Shown here: piece after piece, positions 1 through 6,001 of the stretch
Layout: every line of letters starts with the position of its first letter
Numbering within the stretch: position 1 is the first letter of the stretch
The notes under the pieces: model-generated
Seen by the model: the letters and a program-made list of their open reading frames with translations, nothing else
Database searches by the model: none
What the model was told of the DNA's origin: nothing
Translations under genes and position numbers: made by a program
NCBI GenBank assembly: GCA_910585715.1
Contig: CAJUEX010000046.1
Coordinates: 10,972 to 29,501 of the forward strand
DNA: 18,530 bases
Direction of reading: 5' to 3'
Origin: an uncultured Lachnospiraceae bacterium
Lineage (GTDB): Bacteria; Bacillota; Clostridia; Lachnospirales; Lachnospiraceae

Positions 1-1
1 C

Positions 2-535
2 GGTAATCTGCAGGATGATGAATGGGAAAAGCTCATTGAAAGTGCAGGAGTTATCGGCAGTTCCAGGCTGATTATTGACGATACGCCCGGCATCAGTATT
101 TCGGAGCTTCGCAGCAAGTGCAGGAAATATAAGCTGGAGCATGACTTGAAGATGATTATCATCGATTATTTGCAGCTTATGTCAGGAAGCGGCAGAAGTG
201 ATTCCAGACAACAGGAGATATCCGATATATCACGTTCCTTAAAGTCTCTTGCAAGAGAGCTTCAGGTTCCTGTACTGGCATTGTCTCAGCTCAGCCGTGC
301 CGTAGAGCAGAGGCCGGACCACAGGCCCATGCTTTCAGACCTCCGTGAATCCGGTGCAATTGAGCAGGATGCGGACGTGGTTATGTTTATCTACCGGGAC
401 GATTATTACAATAAGGATACGGAAAAGAAAGGCATTGCAGAGATTATCATTGCAAAGCAGAGAAACGGCCCTATCGGAACCATAGAGCTTGTATGGCTTC
501 CCGATTATACGAAATTTGCCAATATGCAGCATTAA
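2..535 (+). CDS. dnaB: Replicative DNA helicase DnaB, C-terminal part (5' end outside window)
   Basis: This is the C-terminal RecA-like motor domain of the hexameric helicase that unwinds DNA at the replication fork. The reading frame is open from base 2, so the gene starts before the window; the 177 visible residues are roughly the last 40 percent of a DnaB. Visible signatures are the Walker B strand IIIDYLQLM, the SQLSRAVEQR segment, and SDLRESGAIEQDADVVMFIYR, which is the characteristic DnaB H3/H4 region with the arginine finger area. The C-terminus (TIELVWLPDYTKFANM) is typical and complete. A strong hairpin terminator starts at the stop codon, so dnaB is the last gene of its transcript. 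The identification is secure. Confidence 0.97.
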   Translation, partial: GNLQDDEWEKLIESAGVIGSSRLIIDDTPGISISELRSKCRKYKLEHDLKMIIIDYLQLMSGSGRSDSRQQEISDISRSLKSLARELQVPVLALSQLSRAVEQRPDHRPMLSDLRESGAIEQDADVVMFIYRDDYYNKDTEKKGIAEIIIAKQRNGPIGTIELVWLPDYTKFANMQH

Positions 536-566
536 AAAAGTCCCCGGAACTTCCGGGGGCTTTTTA
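535..566. terminator. Bidirectional Rho-independent terminator between dnaB and ferredoxin
   Basis: The stem CCCCGG / CCGGGG has loop AACTT and is extended by an A-run on the left and a T-run on the right. It therefore works for dnaB on the plus strand and for the ferredoxin on the minus strand. It starts at the dnaB stop codon and ends 9 nt from the ferredoxin stop. Confidence 0.92.
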
Positions 567-574
567 ATGTGTAA

Positions 575-745
575 TTAACCCTGAGAAATAGAGCCTGTTG
601 GGCAGGTTCCAGCACAAGAACCGCAATCGATGCATTTTTCAGGATCGATTTCAAACTGTGTGTCTCCCTGGGAAATAGCTCCTACCGGACATTGTGCCTC
701 GCAAGCACCGCAGCTTACGCAAGCATCACTGATTACATATGCCAT
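575..745 (-). CDS. 2[4Fe-4S] ferredoxin, 56 aa
   Basis: This is a small clostridial-type electron carrier. The protein has two CxxCxxCxxxCP clusters: C-V-S-C-G-A-C-E-A-Q-C-P near residues 9-20 and C-I-D-C-G-S-C-A-G-T-C-P near residues 38-49. Each binds a 4Fe-4S cluster together with the pseudo-twofold fold. I chose the ATG at 745 (MAYVISD), because AAGGAGG lies 8 nt upstream; a longer in-frame start at 772 would place this Shine-Dalgarno inside the gene. It is convergent with dnaB and downstream of pflA on the same strand. The pflA partner reaction and many other fermentation enzymes need low-potential electrons, but the sequence does not show the specific partner. A perfect 11-bp dyad lies between its likely promoter and its ribosome binding site. 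Confidence 0.95.
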   Translation of the reverse strand: MAYVISDACVSCGACEAQCPVGAISQGDTQFEIDPEKCIDCGSCAGTCPTGSISQG

Positions 746-781
746 AACATTATCCTCCTTAAATATGTTCATAAGATAGTT

Positions 782-807
782 GTATTTGATAAATTATTAT
801 CAAATAC
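782..807. promoter_or_regulatory. Perfect dyad (operator-like) upstream of ferredoxin, Rex-box geometry
   Basis: The arms GTATTTGATAA and TTATCAAATAC are perfectly complementary over 11 bp around the spacer ATTA. The inner part, TTGATAA-N4-TTATCAA, matches the redox repressor Rex consensus TTGTTAA-N4-TTAACAA except for one position per arm. It sits immediately downstream of the predicted transcription start of the ferredoxin gene. The dyad is seen directly; assignment to Rex is inference. Confidence 0.6.
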
Positions 808-814
808 TATGCTT

Positions 815-843
815 ATTTTAATACAAATAGTAGCATTATACAA
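815..843 (-). promoter_or_regulatory. Predicted promoter of the ferredoxin gene
   Basis: On the minus strand, TTGTAT and TAAAAT are separated by 17 bp, placing the start of transcription next to the 782-807 dyad. A TATAAT also overlaps this region (834-839), so the exact promoter is uncertain. Confidence 0.45.
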
Positions 844-874
844 GTGGAAAATAGTAGATTATTTGTAAAATTTA

Positions 875-1630
875 TTATTGATTCAGCTCTTTTCTTTTTT
901 CTTTTATTCCATTTAAAATTATCTGTTTCTTTTCCACGACTTTATTTTTATCCATAGGCTCTATGCCCTCTAAAGGATAAGGCAGCCCCAGCTTCTCATA
1001 TTTGGGCTTGCCCATAGTATGGTAAGGAAGCACATCTAAAGCCTTTAAGGTTTTCAGTCCCCCTATAAAATAGCCAAGCTTAAACAAATATTCGTCATTA
1101 TCCGTGATAGTAGGCACAACCACATGACGAATCCAAATATCCACGCCACGGTTCGATAAATATTCGGCAAAAGCCAGAATGCCCTCATTAGGCTGTTTGG
1201 TAAGCTTCTTATGCTCTTCCGGGTCAATATGCTTAATATCCAGCATAACCAAATCGGTCAGCTCCATCAAAACATCAAGTTTGGCAATTAACTCTTCGTT
1301 CCGGGGCTTGAAAACAATGCCGGAAGTATCAATACATGTATGAATATCCCGTTTCTTTGCCTCTGTAAACAGCTCTGTAAGGAAATCTATCTGAAGCAAA
1401 GGTTCGCCGCCGGTAACGGTAATGCCGCCTCCTTTATAAAAGCTCCGGTTTCTTTCAAATTCATCAATGATTTCAGAAACCTCCATTAGCTTTCCTCCTT
1501 CTGTGCTCCATGTGTCCGGATTATGGCAGTAGGCACAGCGCATGGGACAGCCCTGAACAAATACCACAAAACGCACGCCGGGTCCGTCAACTGTGCCAAA
1601 GCTTTCTAAAGAATGTATTCTTCCTTTCAT
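875..1630 (-). CDS. pflA: Pyruvate formate-lyase activating enzyme (radical SAM)
   Basis: The 251-residue enzyme uses S-adenosylmethionine and a 4Fe-4S cluster to abstract a hydrogen from the glycyl radical domain of pyruvate formate-lyase. The start MKGRIHSLESFGTVDGPGVRF is typical of PflA. The cluster motif CPMRCAYC (Cx3Cx2C) follows at about residues 28-35, then VTGGEPLLQ (the SAM-binding GGE motif), the DTSG motif and VMLDIKH, and DVLPYHTMGKPKYEKL near the C-terminus. I chose the ATG at 1630 with a GAGGAA Shine-Dalgarno. The open frame continues further upstream, but only as low-complexity Pro/Leu sequence read from the GA-rich repeat on the other strand, so that is not protein. The gene is on the same strand as the pfl operon but separated from it by about 740 bp and a terminator, so it probably has its own promoter. 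Confidence 0.96.
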   Translation of the reverse strand: MKGRIHSLESFGTVDGPGVRFVVFVQGCPMRCAYCHNPDTWSTEGGKLMEVSEIIDEFERNRSFYKGGGITVTGGEPLLQIDFLTELFTEAKKRDIHTCIDTSGIVFKPRNEELIAKLDVLMELTDLVMLDIKHIDPEEHKKLTKQPNEGILAFAEYLSNRGVDIWIRHVVVPTITDNDEYLFKLGYFIGGLKTLKALDVLPYHTMGKPKYEKLGLPYPLEGIEPMDKNKVVEKKQIILNGIKEKRKELNQ

Positions 1631-1754
1631 GTCTATTCCTCGTTTCTTTTTGTTTTTGCTTATTATTTCTTGTTTAAGTGTAACATATTCTTGGGAAGAA
1701 AGCCAGTTGTGGGGGCAGAAAGTTTGGAGTTTGGAAAAGGGTTGGATATGAGAT

Positions 1755-1880
1755 GGGCGGGGGAAGCAGAGGGGGAGAGGATGTGGAGGATGTAGAAGAA
1801 GGGGGAGATGGTGTGGAGGACATGGAAGAGGTAGATGGCATAGAGGACGTAGTTGGCGTGGAGGACGCAACAGAGGGATG
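1755..1880. repeat. GA-rich degenerate tandem repeat
   Basis: About 120 bp of imperfect units built on GTGGAGGAYRTRGAAGA are purine-rich on the plus strand and pyrimidine-rich on the minus strand. In one plus-strand frame it reads as an acidic peptide of repeated V-E-D units, starting at an ATG at 1753 and stopping at 1879 (42 codons). No ribosome binding site is obvious, so I do not call a gene. It lies directly upstream of pflA. Confidence 0.6.
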
Positions 1881-1955
1881 AGGGTAGTGGGCAGGCTGTT
1901 AAGGAAAACCGCCATCAAAAACAAAGCATCCCCACCGCCCTCATCCCTCTGTTGC
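1867..1955. repeat. Long inverted repeat with 25-bp arms
   Basis: The arms at 1867-1891 and 1931-1955 pair perfectly over 18 bp (GCAACAGAGGGATGAGGG and its complement). They then have a 2-bp mismatch and five more pairs. The 39-nt loop lies between. The left arm overlaps the end of the GA-rich repeat. No T-run follows on either strand, so it is not a standard terminator. Confidence 0.85.
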
Positions 1956-2092
1956 TGTGTGTTGACTCAATATACGGTTTTTATTTTTAATATTTAAAGG
2001 AATTCATAGGCTTTCAGTTTCCGGTAATTTTCCTGCCCCAAGGAAAATCATCATACAGCCCCTTTTTTTCACAAAAGGCTTTTCAATACCCA

Positions 2093-2240
2093 GTAGGAGG
2101 AGGCATGGCATATAATAGTATTCCAGGCCTTGGCAAAGGCGCCGGTCCTTACGCACCGTATTTTGGTGCGTTAGTACCGCTGCGTCTTTGCAGAGCGGGA
2201 GCGTGCCAGGAAGACTATTATATGCCATGCCTCCTCCTAC
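2093..2240. repeat. 148-nt near-palindromic element with perfect 27-bp terminal inverted repeats
   Basis: The arms at 2093-2119 and 2214-2240 are exact reverse complements over 27 bp. The interior continues to fold: TTCC/GGAA (2121-2124 with 2209-2212), TGGCA/TGCCA (2131-2135 with 2204-2208), CGGT/ACCG (2143-2146 with 2176-2179), and a terminal hairpin ACGCACC/GGTGCGT (2151-2157 with 2165-2171). Each arm contains AGGAGGAGGC followed by ATG, so both strands show a ribosome-binding-site-like start and open frames of about 90-100 codons. These are by-products of the palindrome. No transposase and no clear target duplication is visible. It could be a miniature transposable element or a structured-RNA repeat. 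Confidence 0.85.
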
Positions 2241-2261
2241 GTCCTCGCAGCCACTCCCCAC

Positions 2262-2297
2262 ACAAAAAAAGACACCCAACAGGATTTTCCTGCCAGG
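2262..2297 (-). terminator. Rho-independent terminator of the pyruvate formate-lyase operon
   Basis: On the minus strand the 10-bp stem CCTGGCAGGA / TCCTGTTGGG (with G-T pairs) and loop AAA is followed by TGTC and seven T. It lies about 75 bp after the stop codon of the glycyl radical domain gene and separates this operon from pflA. Confidence 0.8.
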
Positions 2298-2370
2298 CGC
2301 CCTTCTATTTGTCATTTTACAAGTTACTTCTACTTGCGCAATTCATTCAAAATCCTTCTAATACCTTTAA

Positions 2371-2616
2371 TTAGATGGACTCATGGAAAGTACGAGAAAT
2401 AACATCTGCCTGTTGTTCCGGTGTTAACTTGATAAAGTTAACAGCATATCCGGATACGCGGATGGTTAACTGTGGATAATTCTCCGGATGCTTCTGTGCA
2501 TCTAACAGGGTATCTCTGTTTAATACGTTTACGTTAAGATGATGTCCGCCTTTTGTTGCATAACCATCTAATAAATTTACTAAGTTATCTACTTGAGCTG
2601 AACTTACTTCTGACAT
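2371..2616 (-). CDS. Stand-alone glycyl radical domain protein (separate C-terminus of pyruvate formate-lyase)
   Basis: The 81-residue protein matches the last part of a normal pyruvate formate-lyase. It has NLVNLLDGYATKGGHHLNVN, then LLDAQKHPENYPQL, then the radical motif TIRVSGYAVNF with the radical glycine at residue 56, and it ends EQQADVISRTFHES. CAGGAGG lies 8 nt before the ATG, so it is translated as its own protein. It is the third gene of the pflB operon and is followed by the operon terminator. Small free glycyl radical proteins are known in Enterobacteria (GrcA/YfiD), where they repair oxygen-cleaved PFL. Here, however, the neighbouring PFL has no such domain of its own, so this protein probably supplies the catalytic radical in a two-chain enzyme. 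Family identity is secure; the obligate-subunit role is inference. Confidence 0.93.
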   Translation of the reverse strand: MSEVSSAQVDNLVNLLDGYATKGGHHLNVNVLNRDTLLDAQKHPENYPQLTIRVSGYAVNFIKLTPEQQADVISRTFHESI

Positions 2617-2670
2617 AATTATTACCTCCTGAAAATTTTTAATTGTTTTTGGTTGTGTTTACCGGTTCAT

Positions 2671-2874
2671 TTATTCGTAGTCGTCCAGACCCTGATGGAG
2701 GGTTGGAACGCTGCAAGCCAATGGGGTTCTGGAACAATCCGTACATCCCATGGTCTGCACATCTTTTTTTGCTTTGTTGGTCTCATCAACGTCCACGTTT
2801 AAGTGGCCTACCCCGCGGGTAACGCCGGAATCCAGCATTTTGATAAGGTCATCAATCATTTCGTCATCATTCAT
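2671..2874 (-). CDS. 67-aa protein with radical-domain-like N-terminus and C-terminal cysteine motif
   Basis: I do not recognise this as a characterised family. Residues 8-29 (DDLIKMLDSGVTRGVGHLNV) align with the start of the free glycyl radical domain encoded next to it (NLVNLLDGYATKGGHHLNVN). The RVSGYA radical loop is missing, and the protein instead ends with C44-T-D-C47-S-R-T-P-L-A-C54 and an acidic tail. I chose the ATG at 2874, because AAAGGAGG lies 6 nt upstream; a TTG at 2895 would place the Shine-Dalgarno inside the gene. It sits between pflB (40-bp gap) and the radical domain gene (54-bp gap), so it is co-transcribed. It may occupy the same docking surface on PflB as the radical domain, as a redox-sensitive cap or regulator. 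That role is inferred from the alignment only. Confidence 0.85.
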   Translation of the reverse strand: MNDDEMIDDLIKMLDSGVTRGVGHLNVDVDETNKAKKDVQTMGCTDCSRTPLACSVPTLHQGLDDYE

Positions 2875-2914
2875 ATTGGGCCTCCTTTTGCTCAATACTT
2901 CCGATTAAAGAAGA

Positions 2915-4954
2915 TTATTTGCTTAAATCTAATTCGATATCGCCTGCAAATACCTGGTCTTCCTTGCCAAGAGCTCCGGGAATGATGGAGAAGGTATTGG
3001 AGATACCGTCCTGGGCATCCTTGAATGGAAGTTTTGCAACAGAAGCTAAAGAAGCGACTGCGCCATGAGTATCACGTCCGTGCATTGGGTTAGCGCCTGG
3101 AGCAAATGGCTGTCCTTTCTTACGTCCGTCAGGTGTGTTACCTGTAGCTTTACCATAAGTTACATTAGAAGTAATGGTTAAGATGGATGTTGTAGGAACG
3201 CCGTTTCTGTAGGTGTGATGTCTTCTTACTGCTGTCATGAATTTATGAACGATTTCCTGAGCAATTAAGTCAACACGGTCATCATCATTGCCGTATTTCG
3301 GGAACTCGCCTGTTGTCTTGAAGTCAACGATGACTCCGTCTTCATCACGGATAACTTCTACCTTTGCGTATTTAATTGCGGATAAAGAGTCAGCTACGAT
3401 GGACAGACCGGCAACACCTGTTGCAAAGTAACGTTTTACATCTCTGTCATGTAAAGCCATCTGAGCTCTTTCATAGCAGTATTTATCATGCATGTAGTGG
3501 ATGATGTTCAAGGTATTTACATATACGTCTGCCTGCCATTCCATCATATCGATGAACTTGGACATAACGTCATCATAATCAAGCACATCGCCTTCAACCG
3601 GACGGTACTTAGGTCCAACCTGCTTCTTGCTGACTTCGTCCACGCCGCCGTTTAAAGCATAAAGCAGACATTTAGCCAGGTTAGCACGAGCGCCGAAGAA
3701 CTGCATTTCCTTACCGATAACCATGGAGGATACACAGCATGCGATACCGTAATCATCACCATGTGTTACTCTCATTAAGTCGTCATTCTCATACTGGATG
3801 GAAGAAGTCTTAATGGACATCTTTGCACAGAACTTTTTCCAGCCTTCTGGAAGTCTTGTAGACCAGAGAACAGTTAAGTTCGGTTCCGGGGATGGTCCTA
3901 AGTTATTTAATGTGTTTAAGTAACGGAAGGACATCTTGGATACCATGTGACGGCCATCAACACCAACACCGCCAAGAGACTCTGTAACCCAAACCGGATC
4001 GCCTGCAAAAATCTGATTGTATTCCGGAGTACGGGCAAATTTAACACATCTTAATTTCATAATGAAGTGGTCAACGAACTCCTGAATCTGTTCTTCTGTA
4101 AAGGTACCGTTTGCAAGGTCTCTTTCTGCAAAGCAGTCAAGGAAGGTAGAAGTACGTCCAAGAGACATAGCAGCACCGTTCTGTTCCTTTACTGCACAAA
4201 GATAACCGAAGTAAGTAGCCTGAATAGCTTCCTGTACATTTGTAGCAGGTTTGGAAATATCACAGCCATAAGAAGCAGCCATTTCCTTCATCATCTTAAG
4301 AGCTGTCATCTGCTCGGAAATTTCTTCACGAAGGCGGATTATGTCATCTGTCATAACGCGTCCTGTGGAATCTTTTTGATCCTGTTTGTCCTCAATCAGT
4401 CTGTCGATACCGTATAAAGCAATACGTCTGTAGTCGCCGATGATACGTCCGCGTCCATAAGCATCCGGAAGACCTGTAATGATGTGTGCGGAACGGCATG
4501 CTCTCATTTCCTGATTGTAAGCATCAAATACACCTGCGTTGTGTGTTTTTCTGTGAGTTGAAAAGAACTCGCTTATTTCAGGATCAACTTCATAGCCATT
4601 GTCGGAGCAAGCCTTTTCTGCCATACGGATACCGCCGTAAGGCTGTAAGGAACGTTTGAAAGGTTTGTCTGTCTGGAAACCAACGATGGTTTCTTTGTCC
4701 TTGTTTAAGTATCCCGGTCCATGGGATGTAATAGTGGAAATAACCTTTGTGTCCATGTCAAGAACACCGCCTGCTTCACGCTCCTGCTTTTGAAGATCAA
4801 GAACCTGCTCCCATAAATCCTTTGTGTTCTGTGTAGGTCCTGTTAAGAAAGAATCATCTCCATCATAAGGATGATAGTTCTTCTGGATGAAATCACGTAC
4901 GTTGATTTCATTTTCCCATTTGCCACCTACAAAATCTTTCCATTCTGGTCTCAT
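2915..4954 (-). CDS. pflB: Pyruvate formate-lyase catalytic subunit lacking the glycyl radical domain (split PflB)
   Basis: Formate C-acetyltransferase converts pyruvate and CoA to acetyl-CoA and formate in the cytoplasm. The 679-residue protein follows canonical PflB almost throughout. It has the active-site cysteine pair C406-C407 in DDYGIACCVSSMVIGK, then FFGARANLAKCLLYALNGGV, IIHYMHDKY, and NTPDGRKKGQPFAPGANP. A normal PflB has about 750-760 residues with the radical glycine near the C-terminus. Here the chain ends after NTFSIIPGALGKEDQVFAGD and a short ELDLSK tail, exactly where the radical domain would start. The stop is followed by a separate Cys-rich gene and then the free radical domain gene, each with its own strong ribosome binding site, so this is an organised split and not a fresh frameshift. 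The start ATG has TAGGAGG 10 nt upstream. The promoter is at 5056-5084. Confidence 0.97.
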   Translation of the reverse strand: MRPEWKDFVGGKWENEINVRDFIQKNYHPYDGDDSFLTGPTQNTKDLWEQVLDLQKQEREAGGVLDMDTKVISTITSHGPGYLNKDKETIVGFQTDKPFKRSLQPYGGIRMAEKACSDNGYEVDPEISEFFSTHRKTHNAGVFDAYNQEMRACRSAHIITGLPDAYGRGRIIGDYRRIALYGIDRLIEDKQDQKDSTGRVMTDDIIRLREEISEQMTALKMMKEMAASYGCDISKPATNVQEAIQATYFGYLCAVKEQNGAAMSLGRTSTFLDCFAERDLANGTFTEEQIQEFVDHFIMKLRCVKFARTPEYNQIFAGDPVWVTESLGGVGVDGRHMVSKMSFRYLNTLNNLGPSPEPNLTVLWSTRLPEGWKKFCAKMSIKTSSIQYENDDLMRVTHGDDYGIACCVSSMVIGKEMQFFGARANLAKCLLYALNGGVDEVSKKQVGPKYRPVEGDVLDYDDVMSKFIDMMEWQADVYVNTLNIIHYMHDKYCYERAQMALHDRDVKRYFATGVAGLSIVADSLSAIKYAKVEVIRDEDGVIVDFKTTGEFPKYGNDDDRVDLIAQEIVHKFMTAVRRHHTYRNGVPTTSILTITSNVTYGKATGNTPDGRKKGQPFAPGANPMHGRDTHGAVASLASVAKLPFKDAQDGISNTFSIIPGALGKEDQVFAGDIELDLSK

Positions 4955-4971
4955 TTTGAAATAGCCTCCTA

Positions 4972-4987
4972 TTAAAAAATTTTTTAA
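4972..4987. repeat. A/T palindrome in the pflB leader
   Basis: TTAAAAAATTTTTTAA is a perfect 16-bp palindrome just upstream of the pflB Shine-Dalgarno, preceded on the transcript by a weak GGCGG...CCG hairpin. It could influence initiation of translation or act as a binding site; nothing more can be said. Confidence 0.4.
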
Positions 4988-5055
4988 ACGGCTGTAAAAA
5001 CCGCCAGTTACAAGTGTGTAACGTCCCCAATTACTGTGAGAACTTTATATGTCAC

Positions 5056-5084
5056 ATTATATGTCAATCTTTGTATACAGTCAA
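5056..5084 (-). promoter_or_regulatory. Sigma-A promoter of the pflB operon
   Basis: The minus strand reads TTGACT, 17 bp, TATAAT, a near-consensus vegetative promoter. The leader to the pflB start codon is about 95 nt. The motif TGACATATAA occurs twice in tandem over the -10 region and start point. Confidence 0.85.
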
Positions 5085-5230
5085 GAAAACCAATGTACTT
5101 TTTTCCGTACAAAAGGTGAAAAATTCATAAACAAAGTTTGAAAAATATTTCATGGAATTGTGTATGTGGCTGTGATAAAATAAGAGCGTAAAATAATTTG
5201 AAAAATTGTGAATCGGATGGAGGGATTGGA

Positions 5231-5563
5231 ATGGATGGCAAAACAATAGGGTTTCTTATCTGGTGCGTTTTTGGAAGTATGTTTCTTGGTCTGGCTGCAT
5301 ATGCATGGTTTTCAAAGAAGCCCGTGAGATTCTGGGCAAATGCAGAAGTATTTCAGGTCACGGATGTAAAAAAATATAATCATGCTTTATCGAAACTGTT
5401 TGGTTTATTCGGTATCATACTGATTGTTTTGGGAATTCCACTGCTTCCGGGGCAGAATTCTGTATGGATACTGTTTTCTGTGGCGGGAGCCATGGTAGAA
5501 AGCATAATATCCATGGCTGTATATTCACTTATAATTGAAAGAAAGTATAAAATAGAAAAGTAA
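5231..5563 (+). CDS. Small hypothetical membrane protein (three predicted TM segments)
   Basis: I cannot assign a function. The 110-residue protein has hydrophobic segments at about residues 5-26 (TIGFLIWCVFGSMFLGLAAY), 58-75 (LFGLFGIILIVLGIPLL) and 80-103 (VWILFSVAGAMVESIISMAV). Between the first two is a polar region with F-Q-V-T-D-V-K-K-Y-N. The layout resembles the small three-helix hypothetical membrane proteins (for example DUF3784-type) common in Clostridia, but this is an impression and not a verified match. I chose the ATG at 5231, with GGAGG 7 nt upstream, over a longer in-frame alternative at 5198. It is transcribed divergently from pflB. An extended -10 (TGTGATAAAAT, about 5172-5182) may drive it. 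Confidence 0.8.
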   Translation: MDGKTIGFLIWCVFGSMFLGLAAYAWFSKKPVRFWANAEVFQVTDVKKYNHALSKLFGLFGIILIVLGIPLLPGQNSVWILFSVAGAMVESIISMAVYSLIIERKYKIEK

Positions 5564-5595
5564 TAATGCAATTCATTGTGGTAAAAAATGTCAGG

Positions 5596-5624
5596 TTGAT
5601 AAAAAAAGAAGATGGAGTTATACT
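5596..5624 (+). promoter_or_regulatory. Promoter of the DUF1858 gene
   Basis: TTGATA, 17 bp, TATACT. The transcript would carry a roughly 70-nt leader containing a small TTCCCG/CGGGAA hairpin (5641-5659) before the Shine-Dalgarno. Confidence 0.75.
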
Positions 5625-5699
5625 AACTACTGTAACAGATTTCCCGCAGAATTCGGGAAAAAAATCATAAATAGCAAAAGTCTTAAGGAGGAAAATGCA

Positions 5700-5894
5700 A
5701 TGGCAGACTTAACAAAGGACATGACGATTGGAGAAATTTTACAGATAAATCCAAATGCAGCGCCTGTTTTAATGGAAATGGGAATGCACTGTCTGGGTTG
5801 TCCGTCCGCACAGGGCGAATCCCTGGAAATGGCGGCCATGGTCCATGGAATGGACATTGATGAATTAATGGACAAGATAAATGCAGCTTCTTAA
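5700..5894 (+). CDS. DUF1858 / hybrid-cluster-associated redox disulfide domain protein
   Basis: The 64-residue protein consists of one DUF1858 domain. It has MTIGEILQINPNAAPVLMEM, then GMHCLGCPSAQGESLEMAA with the paired cysteines C-L-G-C-P, and a helical C-terminus. Proteins of this family are proposed redox-disulfide or metal-binding modules found near hybrid cluster (prismane) proteins and in many anaerobes; the biochemical role is not settled. The start is clear, with AAGGAGG 8 nt before the ATG. It is a single-gene transcript, with its own promoter upstream and a strong terminator right after the stop codon. Confidence 0.93.
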   Translation: MADLTKDMTIGEILQINPNAAPVLMEMGMHCLGCPSAQGESLEMAAMVHGMDIDELMDKINAAS

Positions 5895-5914
5895 CAGGAA
5901 GCTGCATTTTTATA
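5881..5914 (+). terminator. Rho-independent terminator of the DUF1858 gene
   Basis: The arms ATGCAGCTTC and GAAGCTGCAT form a 10-bp perfect stem followed by a T-run. The left arm overlaps the last codons and stop codon of the gene. Confidence 0.9.
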
Positions 5915-5987
5915 CGTTTTATACGTGCATGCGTGTCAGATTGACAGTGGAAACTTCTGACCTTTGGTATATTTGTAGCGTAAAAGA

Positions 5988-6001
5988 CAGATTTAAATCT
6001 G
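5988..6001 (-). terminator. Weak terminator-like palindrome at the mecA stop codon
   Basis: CAGATTTAAATCTG is a perfect palindrome that contains the mecA stop codon and is followed on the minus strand by TCTTTT. It is short and A/T-rich, so efficiency is doubtful. Confidence 0.4.

Noticed and set aside
1631..1924. N-terminal extension of pflA of about 98 residues rich in Pro and Leu
   Set aside because: It is the antisense of the GA-rich repeat. PflA proteins start at MKGRIHS, which has its own Shine-Dalgarno.
2004..2374. Open frames on both strands over the 148-nt near-palindrome
   Set aside because: Their similarity to each other (MAYNS starts) comes from the inverted repeat; no conserved domain is visible and the minus-strand frame runs through the operon terminator.
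5641..5660. TTCCCG/CGGGAA hairpin as a terminator for the small membrane protein
   Set aside because: It is followed by A, not T, on the plus strand and has no T-run on the minus strand; it also lies downstream of the promoter of the next gene.
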